The notes under the pieces are model-generated. The model was not told the DNA's origin. It made no database searches and worked only from the letters and a program-made list of their open reading frames with translations. The translations under genes and the position numbers were made by a program. This document shows positions 47,807-56,499 of a DNA stretch of 64,000 nucleotides, piece after piece. This DNA comes from an uncultured Acidimicrobiales bacterium (lineage in GTDB: Bacteria; Actinomycetota; Acidimicrobiia; Acidimicrobiales; SHLQ01): positions 27,213-91,212 of the forward strand of contig CAKZVC010000014.1 of the NCBI GenBank assembly GCA_937922235.1, written 5' to 3'. Positions within the stretch are counted from its first letter, which is position 1; each line of letters begins with the position of its first letter.

Positions 47807-47857
47807 AGATTTCTGCCCCGTTTCAGACCTGACAGGTCGGTTTTCGGGCAGAAATCT
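47807..47857. terminator. Bidirectional terminator filling the gap between two convergent stop codons
   Basis: AGATTTCTGCCC (47807-47818) pairs with GGGCAGAAATCT (47846-47857). Confidence 0.8.
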
Positions 47858-49051
47858 CTATTGGTCTTTGGAGACGTCGAGGTGGAGCTTGACGATGGCG
47901 CCGCCGTCGGACCGGTTCGCTGCGGACACAGACCCGCCGTGGGCTTCGACGATCGACTTGGCGATAGCCATGCCGAGGCCGGTCGAGCCGCGGTTGTCGC
48001 CGCGGCGGAAGCGTTCGAATACGTGCGGCAAGATGTCCTCATCAAAGCCGGGGCCATCGTCGGCGATCTGAATCGTGACGAGTTCGCCGGCCCGCACGAC
48101 GGAGAGCTCGACCGTGTCAGCTCGCGACGCGGCGTTGTGCGTGAGATTCTCAAGCACTTGGCGAAGCAATGCGTAGTCGGCGTCGACCACGATCGACTCC
48201 GCGGTGTTGGCCTGAACGACCGTGTCATCAACCCGCACACTCGATGCAACTTCCTCGATGAGCAGGTCAACGCGAAGCGGTGCCTTACGGGGCTGTGCCT
48301 GGCCGGCATCGAGACGAGCCAGCTCGAGGAGCTCACCTACACCTGAACCGGCGCGCTCGGTCGCAGCGAGAATCTCTGCCAACGATTGTTGATAGTCGCC
48401 AGCTGGGCGGTCTTTCGACAATGCGTGGCTCGCCGATGCCCGAATAACCGCCAGCGGGGTTCGAAGTTCGTGTGCGGCATCGGCAATGAAGTCGCGCTGT
48501 CGAGCCATAGCCGCCCGGGTTGGCTGAAGGGCACGGCCAGAGATCCACCACGCAACTGCAGTGGTTCCGATGATCGCCGCGAGCGCCGCCAAGACGACTC
48601 GGAACCGGAACGACCGCTGGTCATCCTCGTATCCACCGAGGTCGATTGCGGTAACGACCACGGACCCGTCGACGTCGACAGGTTCGGCATAGGCAAGCCA
48701 TGCTCCGTTCGATTCGAAGTCGACGTAGGTTGGCCCGTCATTGTCGAGTGCTTGCTCGGCGATCGTGAACAGCGGCGGCTCGATCCAGGTGTTGCCGAAC
48801 GGGTTGCGCCAGTTCGCCCCGGGGTTGACCCGCCACGTGTTGAACGGCCGACCGTTCTCCTCGACCTCCTCGGGTGGCCACAGACTGTCGAGGGCGAGCT
48901 CGCGCACGACGTTCTCGGCTTCGCGCTCGGCCGAATCGATGATTTGGTCGTTGCCGGTAGAGATCGCCATCCAGGCCAACAGTCCAACGGCCAGCGCAGC
49001 GAGCGCGGCGTAGAGCAGCGTGAGCTGCACTCGGATCTTCTGAAGGTTCAT
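47858..49051 (-). CDS. Sensor histidine kinase
   Basis: IADAAHELRTPLAVIRASASHAL; QVLENLTHNAASRA; IADDGPGFDEDILPHVFERFRRGDNRGSTGLGMAIAKSIVEAHGG. Confidence 0.95.
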   Translation of the reverse strand: MNLQKIRVQLTLLYAALAALAVGLLAWMAISTGNDQIIDSAEREAENVVRELALDSLWPPEEVEENGRPFNTWRVNPGANWRNPFGNTWIEPPLFTIAEQALDNDGPTYVDFESNGAWLAYAEPVDVDGSVVVTAIDLGGYEDDQRSFRFRVVLAALAAIIGTTAVAWWISGRALQPTRAAMARQRDFIADAAHELRTPLAVIRASASHALSKDRPAGDYQQSLAEILAATERAGSGVGELLELARLDAGQAQPRKAPLRVDLLIEEVASSVRVDDTVVQANTAESIVVDADYALLRQVLENLTHNAASRADTVELSVVRAGELVTIQIADDGPGFDEDILPHVFERFRRGDNRGSTGLGMAIAKSIVEAHGGSVSAANRSDGGAIVKLHLDVSKDQ

Positions 49052-49740
49052 GAGGGTTCTTCGTCGCCTGCTGTTGGTCGAAGCCGATAGCCCACACCGC
49101 GGACGGTTTCGATCGGATCGGGTTGCCCCGGTAGCTCCAGCTTGCGTCGCAGGTTGGCAATATGCACATCGACGACATTCGACAGGCCGTCGTAGTTGGC
49201 GTCCCAGACGTGTTCGAGCAGGTCGGTTCGCTTGTGTGTTGCTTCCGGTGCTCGAAGCATCATCTCCAGGAGCGCAAACTCTCGTGCAGTGAGCGGGATA
49301 GTGATCGACGAGCGCGATACTCGTCGACTCGCCGGGTCCATCTCGAGCGAACCGTGGGTAAGAATCGGTGATTGCGCCGATGCCGGGCGACGGAGCAGCG
49401 CTCGGATGCGGGCTGTGAGCTCGGGGTAGTCGAACGGTTTGGTGAGGTAGTCGTCGGCCCCGGCGTCAAGCCCTTCAACTTTGTCGCCAAGGCCGTCTCG
49501 TGCAGTGAGCATGAGCACGGCGGTTCCATCGCCGTCATCGCGCATTTGCGCGCACAGGTCGCGTCCATCACCGTCGGGAAGTCCCCGATCAAGCACAACC
49601 AGGTCATAGTCGTTCGCCTGTACTGCATGTTGTGCGTCGACGAGCTTGCCCACTACATCGGTGGCGTATCCGTCTTCGACCAATCCTCGCCGAAGCACTT
49701 CGGCCAGTGGCGCGTCGTCTTCAACGACGAGGATCCTCAT
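49048..49740 (-). CDS. OmpR-family response regulator
   Basis: MRILVVEDDAPLAEVLRRGLVEDGY; YDLVVLDRGLPDGDGRDL; LTARDGLGDKVEGLDAGADDYLTKPFDYPELTARIRALLRR. Confidence 0.96.
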   Translation of the reverse strand: MRILVVEDDAPLAEVLRRGLVEDGYATDVVGKLVDAQHAVQANDYDLVVLDRGLPDGDGRDLCAQMRDDGDGTAVLMLTARDGLGDKVEGLDAGADDYLTKPFDYPELTARIRALLRRPASAQSPILTHGSLEMDPASRRVSRSSITIPLTAREFALLEMMLRAPEATHKRTDLLEHVWDANYDGLSNVVDVHIANLRRKLELPGQPDPIETVRGVGYRLRPTAGDEEPS

Positions 49741-49762
49741 CGTTTCACGGTACCGGAAAGCA

Positions 49763-49780
49763 GATGAAGAGAACATGAAG
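49763..49780. promoter_or_regulatory. Direct-repeat box, copy 1 (next to the response regulator gene)
   Basis: GATGAAGAGAACATGAAG; ATGAAG half-sites 11 bp apart, OmpR-like spacing. Confidence 0.55.
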
Positions 49781-49820
49781 ACGAAGAGTCCAACATCGCG
49801 TGACCAACCGCTTGCGGGGA

Positions 49821-49880
49821 GGGAGCGGAGCGGACGACCACGTCGGTGTCCGCGGATCTCGGCGGAAGTCCGAGCGAGAT
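49821..49880. repeat. Diverged copy of the 24789-24924 repeat, opposite orientation
   Basis: GGGAGCGGAGC...CGACCACGTCGGtgtcCGCGGATCTCGgCgG aligns with the reverse complement GGGAGCGGAGC...CGACCATGTCGGcaaaCGCGGATCTCGaCcG. Confidence 0.75.
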
Positions 49881-49898
49881 GATGAAGAGAACATGAAG
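49881..49898. promoter_or_regulatory. Direct-repeat box, copy 2 (next to the DUF1800 gene)
   Basis: Identical 18-mer GATGAAGAGAACATGAAG, 118 bp from copy 1. Confidence 0.55.
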
Positions 49899-49943
49899 GA
49901 GTTCTTCACCGTCGGTTCATCTGCCGTCTCGTAGAAATCTTCC

Positions 49944-51188
49944 ATGGCAACCGCAGAACAAGTGGCACATGTCCTTTGTCGGACAGGATTCGGCTTTCGA
50001 CCAGATCAGATCAACTCGCTCATGAGTATGGACATTCACGACCTCATCGACGAAAGGCTCGCCGACGAGGGGTGGGCGCTGTCCGAGGACGAAGCCAACG
50101 CCCGAGATCTCGATGAGCCCGATTGGGACCTGCTCCCCCGCGAGTGGATGGACCGGCTTATGAGCCCCGATGCGGCACTCCACGAACGGATGGTGTGGTA
50201 CTGGCACAACCACTTCACGACCAATCGCCATGAGACATCGCACAAGCTCGTGTGGCGACAGCACCAGACCATCCGCCGTCATGCCCTGGGCAACGTGCGT
50301 GATCTTGCGGCCGCGATGCTCGTCGACGGCGCCATGTTGCACTTTCTCGATGCGGACGGATCACATGGAGATCAGCCAAACGAGAACCTCAGTCGCGAGT
50401 TCATGGAGCTGTTCATGCTCGGGCGCAACGCCGGGTACACCGAGGACGACGTTCGAGCCGGAGCTCGCATCTTGTCCGGCTGGTACGTCGACTGGGAGAC
50501 GGGCGAGGTCGGCTTCGACAGCGAGCGTCACTACGGACGTCCGGTCCAGTTCCTTGGTCGCCGCCGACGCTGGAACCTCGATAGCTATCTCGACGCGGTG
50601 CTCGAGCAGCCGACGTGTGCTGGTCACGTGGCCGGCAGGATCCACGACCATCTCGTGTCCACGCCACTGTCCGACGAGCGGCGGGCCGAGCTCGGTGAGG
50701 TGCTCCGTTCGAACGACTGGGAGATCCGCCCGCTGCTATCGGAGATGTTGCATCACGACGATTTTGTGAATGGGCTTGGTGTTCGCTCACGAGAACCCGT
50801 CGAGTGGTTCGCAGCCGCAGCCGCGCTCGTCGACCTGGAGAACGCTGGAGAAGAGAACGGGTGGGAGTTCTGGCAGGTCTACGAAGCCGGCCAGGTTCCG
50901 TTCGAACCGCCGAACGTGGCGGGGTGGGTGAACGACGAACGTTGGAGCTCGGCCAATCAGGTCATGTCACGTGGCAACACGCTGTTGAACTGGCAGATCA
51001 GCGACCGGGTCATCAACACGCTCGAACCCACCACGACCGCTGTTCTGGAACACTGCGGCATCTTTGCTCCCTCCGACACCACGGTCGCCGCCCTCGACCG
51101 GGCCATCGCCACCCAGACCGAATACAACCAGGGGCTTGAACTGCTGCTCACCCTCGCCCTGCTGTCCCCCGAATTCTCCACCATCTAA
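49944..51188 (+). CDS. DUF1800 family protein
   Basis: VAHVLCRTGFGFRPDQINSL...ERMVWYWHNHFTTNRHETSHKLVWRQHQTIRRHALGNVRDLAAAMLVDGAMLHFLDADGSHGDQPNENLSREFMELFMLG. Confidence 0.92.
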   Translation: MATAEQVAHVLCRTGFGFRPDQINSLMSMDIHDLIDERLADEGWALSEDEANARDLDEPDWDLLPREWMDRLMSPDAALHERMVWYWHNHFTTNRHETSHKLVWRQHQTIRRHALGNVRDLAAAMLVDGAMLHFLDADGSHGDQPNENLSREFMELFMLGRNAGYTEDDVRAGARILSGWYVDWETGEVGFDSERHYGRPVQFLGRRRRWNLDSYLDAVLEQPTCAGHVAGRIHDHLVSTPLSDERRAELGEVLRSNDWEIRPLLSEMLHHDDFVNGLGVRSREPVEWFAAAAALVDLENAGEENGWEFWQVYEAGQVPFEPPNVAGWVNDERWSSANQVMSRGNTLLNWQISDRVINTLEPTTTAVLEHCGIFAPSDTTVAALDRAIATQTEYNQGLELLLTLALLSPEFSTI

Positions 51189-51199
51189 GCGAGGCCGTC

Positions 51200-52570
51200 A
51201 TGACCAACCACACCCCAAGCTGGTACCCGGGCAACAACACTCCTGTGCCACGCGATGCGCCAGCGTCTCTGCCCGAGATCGTTACCGAGCCCATCTACAC
51301 CGCACCACGGCCCAGCCGTCGTAGGTTTCTCGGCTTCGCCGCCGCCGGTGCCGCCACGGTCGGCGGCGGAGCCCTTGCACTCAACCGCAGCGGGGCGTCA
51401 GTTCCAGCGATTGGGGGCGCAGCCGATGCCATCGCCGATGCCCTCCCGACACCAACAACGCGTCCGCTGATCGCCAGCGAAGACGTCGCCGGACGTACCC
51501 TCGTCGTCATCGAACTCCAGGGGGGCAACGACGGCCTGGCCACGTTGGTGCCACGAAACGCAGGTGTGCTCTACGACCGACGCGGCGACCTCCACATCCC
51601 GGATGAAGAACTGATCGATTTCACTGACGAGTACGGCTGGAACCCAAGCCTCGAGCCAATCGCCGGCCATGGCCTAGCTGCGCTCGTCGGGCTTGGGTCG
51701 ACCAACGCCGACGGCAGCCACTTCGAGATGGAACGCCGCTGGTGGGCGGGACAGTCCTCAGGTAAGAGCCTTCCAGGATCGGGATTTCTCGGCCGTCTCT
51801 GCGATCAGCTCGTGGTCGACCAGCCTGTCACGGGCGTGGCCCTAGGCGGAATGAGCCCGGCGCTGCGCTCCGACAAGGCCGTCACGGTTGGTCTGAGTGA
51901 CCCGCAGGCTGGCTGGTTCTTGCAGAATGAAGACGCTTGGTTCGCCAACCTTCGCCAGGGCATGGCCTCGATGGCCATCGAATCCGAAGCTGCCGGGGCC
52001 ATGGCCCATGCCCGCACCGGGCTATCCGACACGCTTGCGTTCGCGGAGGTACTCCAGGAGATCGACAACGATTCGATCGACGAGCGGTACCCAAACATCA
52101 CCCTCGGACGAGCGCTCGGCACCGCCGCTCAGCTCATCAAACAGGACGCCGGACTACGGGTGGTGCACATTTCCCACGGCGGGTTCGACACACATTCCGA
52201 CCAACGCGGCACCCACGACCGGTTGATGCGAGAGCTCGCCGAAAGCCTCGACCCGTTCCTCAATGAGATCGCTGACAGCGGTCACGCCGAGTCGACGCTT
52301 GTTTGCACGACAAGCGAGTTCGGTCGCCGAGTCGCAGCGAACGACAATGGCACCGACCATGGCGCCGCCGGCATGGCGTTGCTCGCTGGACCAGTCGCGG
52401 CGGGTGTGCATGGCGAAATGCCCTCGCTCACCAAGCTCGACGACGGCAACCTGGTGTCGTCGGTCGACTTTGAGCAGTACTACGCAACCATTGCCGAGAA
52501 GTGGTTCGGCGTGCCGTCGTCGGAAGTGCTCGATTCGGGTGTTGCCCCCTTGGACAACATCATCACCTAG
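51200..52570 (+). CDS. DUF1501 family protein with Tat-like signal
   Basis: RPSRRRFLGFAAAGAATVGGGALAL; TLVVIELQGGNDGLATLVP; VVHISHGGFDTHSDQRGTHDRLM; CTTSEFGRRVAANDNGTDHGAAG. Confidence 0.92.
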   Translation: MTNHTPSWYPGNNTPVPRDAPASLPEIVTEPIYTAPRPSRRRFLGFAAAGAATVGGGALALNRSGASVPAIGGAADAIADALPTPTTRPLIASEDVAGRTLVVIELQGGNDGLATLVPRNAGVLYDRRGDLHIPDEELIDFTDEYGWNPSLEPIAGHGLAALVGLGSTNADGSHFEMERRWWAGQSSGKSLPGSGFLGRLCDQLVVDQPVTGVALGGMSPALRSDKAVTVGLSDPQAGWFLQNEDAWFANLRQGMASMAIESEAAGAMAHARTGLSDTLAFAEVLQEIDNDSIDERYPNITLGRALGTAAQLIKQDAGLRVVHISHGGFDTHSDQRGTHDRLMRELAESLDPFLNEIADSGHAESTLVCTTSEFGRRVAANDNGTDHGAAGMALLAGPVAAGVHGEMPSLTKLDDGNLVSSVDFEQYYATIAEKWFGVPSSEVLDSGVAPLDNIIT

Positions 52571-52597
52571 CGCCACCTCCTAACACCGGCATCAGGT

Positions 52598-52647
52598 GAC
52601 CTGTGGGGTCTGACCCCACAGGTCAATGGGGTCAGACCCCACAGGTC
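52598..52647. repeat. Palindromic REP-like element (GGGGTCAGACCCC type)
   Basis: GACCTGTGGGGTC-t-GACCCCACAGGTC then aat-GGGGTCAGACCCC-ACAGGTC. Confidence 0.9.
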
Positions 52648-52665
52648 ATCGGGCACAATGGACCG

Positions 52666-54234
52666 GTGACTCGGCACCGTCTTCGTTTGCTCGCTCCCCC
52701 GCTCGCGGTAGCACTTGTCTTTGCGGGGTGCTCGAGCACCAGCCAGAACGACGCCGTGGCCAACACCCCAACGACCACCGTCCCGGCGACAACGGTGATG
52801 CCGACCGACTCGACGACTGCTGACACGTCGACCACCGAGTCAACCTCGACCACCGCCAACAGCACCTCAGCGGCGACTGAGACCACGACCGCAAGCTCCG
52901 ATGCCGAACCGCTCGAAGTAGTTGAAGGCGGCGAGACGGTCGGCGACCCCTACTTCCCGACGATCGGCAACACCGGGTACGACGTTGTGAACTACACGAT
53001 CAACCTTCGTGTCGACATCGACGGCATCGATCGCCTCGAAGGCGTTGCCCAGATCGACCTTCGAGCGCTCGACCCACTGTCTCGTCTGTCGTTCGACTTC
53101 GTTGGCCTTGACGTGTCGAACGTCGAGCTCCTCGGACAGCCCGTCGAGTTCGAACAGACCGCCGACAAGCTTCGCATTACTCCCCCAGAAACACTCACAC
53201 CCGGCGCCGACTATCAGGTCACGGTTACCTATGCCGGCCAGCCGACCACTGTTGACTCAACCACACGGATTGGCGACATTGGCTGGTACGACCGACCCGC
53301 GTCCAGCGTCGCGATTGGCGAGCCGATGGGCGCCCGCACGTGGTTCCCCGTCAACGACCACCCCACCGACAAGGCCGAGTACGTCTTCAACCTCAACGTT
53401 CCCGACGGGCTCACCGGAATCGCCAACGGGTCGCTGGAGAGGTTTGAGACGGTGGACGGACGCCGCCTCACCCAATGGGTCATGGACGATCCGATGGCGT
53501 CGTACCTCGCAACAGTGACCGTTGGCGACTACGAACTTGTCAATGCCGACAGTGGCGCTGGCGTTCCTGTCGACAATTCGTTTCCCGACGCACTTGTGGC
53601 AGTTGGGCCGGGCGACTTCGATCAGACAGACGAGATGCTCGAGGTCTTCACCGAGCTCTTCGGGCCCTACCCATTCGATGAATACGGTGTGATGGTCATC
53701 GACGCCGACTTCGGGTTCGCGCTCGAAACCCAGGGACGCAGCATCTTCAGCGGTGCACTCGTCGACGGAGACGGGTCGATCGAGCGAATCGTTGCCCATG
53801 AGCTCGCCCATCAATGGTTTGGCAACAGTGTCAGTCCGGCGACCTGGCAAGACATCTGGTTGAACGAGGGGTTCGCCAGCTACGCCGAAGATCTCTGGCT
53901 CGAGTTCGGCCGCAACGAAAGCCTCGTGTCCCTTGAAGATCGCCTGGTCACCCGCGCCACGGCCTCGGCCATCCCTGCGCCGGGAAACCCAGGCGCAAGC
54001 GGACTCTTCGACCCGAGCGTCTACCGGCGCGGAGGGCTGACCATGCACGCATTGCGCGTGGAGGTCGGCGACGACGTGTTCTTCGCCATCCTCAAAGAGT
54101 GGGCCAGCCGCTTTGAGGGCGGGGCTGCGTCGACCGCCGACTTTGTAGCGCTCGCCGAAGAGCTCAGCGGCCAGGAACTCAGCAGCTTCTTCGATGCCTG
54201 GCTTGGCGCAGGCGACTTGCCGAGCCTTCGCTAG
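52666..54234 (+). CDS. M1 family aminopeptidase-like lipoprotein
   Basis: GTG start; lipobox LVFAGCSS; RIVAHELAHQWFGNSVSPATWQDIWLNEGFASYAEDLW (HExxHx18E). Confidence 0.94.
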   Translation: MTRHRLRLLAPPLAVALVFAGCSSTSQNDAVANTPTTTVPATTVMPTDSTTADTSTTESTSTTANSTSAATETTTASSDAEPLEVVEGGETVGDPYFPTIGNTGYDVVNYTINLRVDIDGIDRLEGVAQIDLRALDPLSRLSFDFVGLDVSNVELLGQPVEFEQTADKLRITPPETLTPGADYQVTVTYAGQPTTVDSTTRIGDIGWYDRPASSVAIGEPMGARTWFPVNDHPTDKAEYVFNLNVPDGLTGIANGSLERFETVDGRRLTQWVMDDPMASYLATVTVGDYELVNADSGAGVPVDNSFPDALVAVGPGDFDQTDEMLEVFTELFGPYPFDEYGVMVIDADFGFALETQGRSIFSGALVDGDGSIERIVAHELAHQWFGNSVSPATWQDIWLNEGFASYAEDLWLEFGRNESLVSLEDRLVTRATASAIPAPGNPGASGLFDPSVYRRGGLTMHALRVEVGDDVFFAILKEWASRFEGGAASTADFVALAEELSGQELSSFFDAWLGAGDLPSLR

Positions 54235-54251
54235 CGGCAGAGCCGGACCCG

Positions 54252-54839
54252 TTACTCGTCGAACAGCATGATCGACGTCACGGCGCACGTCTGCACCGCT
54301 GAGTCGCCAGCTGCGACCGGCGCATACTCCGGGAGCGTCACCGACACGGTGCTCGTGATGTCATCGCCCCGCAGATCCATGTCGCCAATGTTCTGCGCGA
54401 CCTCGCCATTGCCAAAGGTGAAGGTCACATCGACGACGGCCGAGGTTGCCTCGCGATGGAAGTCGGCACGGCCATACATTGCCTCGTAGCCATCCTCACC
54501 ACACGAAGACGAAATCGGCTCGGCAATTTCATCGGCAAGAAAGAGCCAGCCGAGCGCGCCAACGATGGCGAGGAACAACACTGGCCCACCGAGCAACAAC
54601 CACATCAAACGGTTCTTCTCGTCATTGGTTTGTGTTGGGGTGTAGCCACCGCCAGACAGATCGACACGCTGGACGCTAGCTGTCGCTTCCTCACGCGACT
54701 TCGGCTTTCGGAACCCGCCCCAACCTGCGGTGTGTACGTCGTCGAGACCGCGCACCTCTACTGGCTTGCTGCCAGGCATCTTGAAACCGCCGATTGACGA
54801 GCGTCCGCGGTTCGGGTCGTTGGGGCCTACTTCATCCAT
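54252..54839 (-). CDS. Single-TM hypothetical protein
   Basis: MDEVGPNDPNRGRSSIGGFKMPG...; TM LMWLLLGGPVLFLAIVGALGWLFLA. Confidence 0.75.
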   Translation of the reverse strand: MDEVGPNDPNRGRSSIGGFKMPGSKPVEVRGLDDVHTAGWGGFRKPKSREEATASVQRVDLSGGGYTPTQTNDEKNRLMWLLLGGPVLFLAIVGALGWLFLADEIAEPISSSCGEDGYEAMYGRADFHREATSAVVDVTFTFGNGEVAQNIGDMDLRGDDITSTVSVTLPEYAPVAAGDSAVQTCAVTSIMLFDE

Positions 54840-55080
54840 AGATGTATTTAACAACGACCAGCGCGCTCTGTTCCTGTAGATGTTGCGGGGAGACCTCCCC
54901 ATTTCGCAATGGCGTCAGACCCAGCAAGATGACAGGCATACAGAGGATGAATTCCAAGAAAGTTGCATCTCTTACCCAATTCCAAACCGTATTGGGAATG
55001 AAGAGATCAGCCAAGTAGTTCTCCTTAGTAACTCCGCAACATCAACTCAACAAGCGGACCAAAGCGGGAAAGGAAATCCC

Positions 55081-55317
55081 ATGAACACAGAAAGCACCGA
55101 AGTACAGAACGACCTCATCGACCTCACCAACGAGCGCATCGACAACCTCGCTGCACTCATCACCGTGACCGCCGAGCAGCTCGACGATCGAGTCGCTGCC
55201 GAGAAGGCCATCGAGGCTGATGCCCACCGCACCGCCGAGCTCATCGAGCTCGTCTTCGGTTCGGAAACCCCATCGGTAGAGAACTACCTCGCAAGCCGCA
55301 CCCTCCAGGCTGCGTAA
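55081..55317 (+). CDS. Small acidic hypothetical protein
   Basis: GGGAAAGGA RBS 5' of ATG; MNTESTEVQNDLIDLTNERIDNLAALITVTAEQLDDRVAAEKAIEADAHRTAELIELVFGSETPSVENYLASRTLQAA. Confidence 0.75.
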   Translation: MNTESTEVQNDLIDLTNERIDNLAALITVTAEQLDDRVAAEKAIEADAHRTAELIELVFGSETPSVENYLASRTLQAA

Positions 55318-55436
55318 GTTCCCCCAAACAAATCCCCCCACATAACTCGGCGAATCGAGTCTCCCCCCTCCTCGATTCGCCTCTGTCTCAGACCGGATCC
55401 GTCTCCCCCTCCTGCGGATCCGGTCTTTGAGTTTTC
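55318..55436 (+). ncRNA. Candidate 6C-type actinobacterial small RNA
   Basis: GGCGAATCGAG-tctCCCCCCtc-CTCGATTCGCC (55349-55381) and AGACCGGATCCG-tctCCCCCtcctg-CGGATCCGGTCT (55390-55426) followed by TTGAGTTTT. Two perfect stems with C-run loops; 5' boundary uncertain. Confidence 0.7.
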
Positions 55437-55480
55437 CACCAGTGACCATGCAGGATGCACCGCCGATCTAGGTTGGGAGG

Positions 55481-56327
55481 GTGACGGCAGAGATGGACAG
55501 GGGACTCGTCGAGACGCTGCTCGACGACACCGAGCGAGAGTTGGCCAAGATCGCCAGCTTCCGAAGGCTGAACGGTTCTCTCGGGTCGTGCTGCTCTCGC
55601 TCGAGCGCGAGCAGGTGGCAGCGGTTGCCTACTCCGAGGACATGGTGGCGGGTCGAATTGCGTCGCTGCCGGTCGACCCGACCACTCGGGAGCTCGTAAG
55701 CCGCATCGTCAAGTGGACGCAGCGAGACGAAGCCCTTCACGCGCAGTTCATGCGAGGCTTGCTGTTGCAAAGCCTTAAAGGAACGACTCGCCAACGAGTC
55801 CTGCCGACGGCGGTAGTGCTCATCCATCAACTCGTCGGCTCAGTCTCGGGTTGGGTGTCTGCCGTTAGCCACCACCACGACTCTTCTTCGTGGGGCATTC
55901 GGTCGGCGGCGAGTTCGGCCGCGATTCGTTTGGGGGATGCTGCCGGACGTATTCCTGACGGTCTCCGCGACGAGCTGACCTATCGCGGCTTCAGACGGTT
56001 CTGCCTACTGAACGTTGCGCTCGAGCATCCGAGTTCGTTCGGCAGGCCGATCAGTGGTTCGGCAACACCACCCATCCAACGAGCGTCGTCGGCGAACCAG
56101 GCCCGCTCGAGAACTTTCGCGCACCCCACACCAGCACCTGGTACCGCTTCATCTCGGCCACCGCGGCCCCGATCTACTTCCATTTATCGGGCCGAGGAAA
56201 CCTCTTCGTACCCGCTATGGACACCGAGGCGTTCCCTCCGCTTACGGAACCATCGTGGCCAGTACGAACGGTTCGTCGGGCCGCCCAGCGCGTGTTTGGA
56301 TTGCACCCGCCCGGGACGAAACCGTAA
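55481..56327 (+). pseudogene. Frame-disrupted gene, possible ferritin-like diiron protein
   Basis: Coding-like segments in three successive frames: MDRGLVETLLDDTERELAKIASFR / KAERFSRVVLLSLEREQVAAVAYSEDMVAGRIASLPVDPTTRELVSRIVKWTQRDEALHAQFMRGLLL...RRFCLLNVALEH / EFVRQADQWFGNTTHPTSVVGEPGPLENFRAPHTSTWYRFISATAAPIYFHLSGRGNLFVPAMDTEAFPPL...GTKP*. Confidence 0.65.
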
Positions 56328-56422
56328 TCAATCCATGCCGGACGAAATCGACGGGCTTTCTCGCCCTGCGTGGCGCCCGAGGCGCAGACCCACACGCTAC
56401 GGTCGGGTTGTTGAATGATAGA

Positions 56423-56442
56423 ATGCGAACACCTGTTCGCAT
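56423..56442. promoter_or_regulatory. LexA/SOS-box-like palindrome
   Basis: ATGCGAACA-cc-TGTTCGCAT; matches the actinobacterial CGAAC-N4-GTTCG consensus; 58 nt 5' of the topoisomerase start codon. Confidence 0.75.
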
Positions 56443-56499
56443 GTCGTTGCCGTAGATGCAGCGTCTTCAACACCAGTTCTCGATCCAATTGGAGCATCC

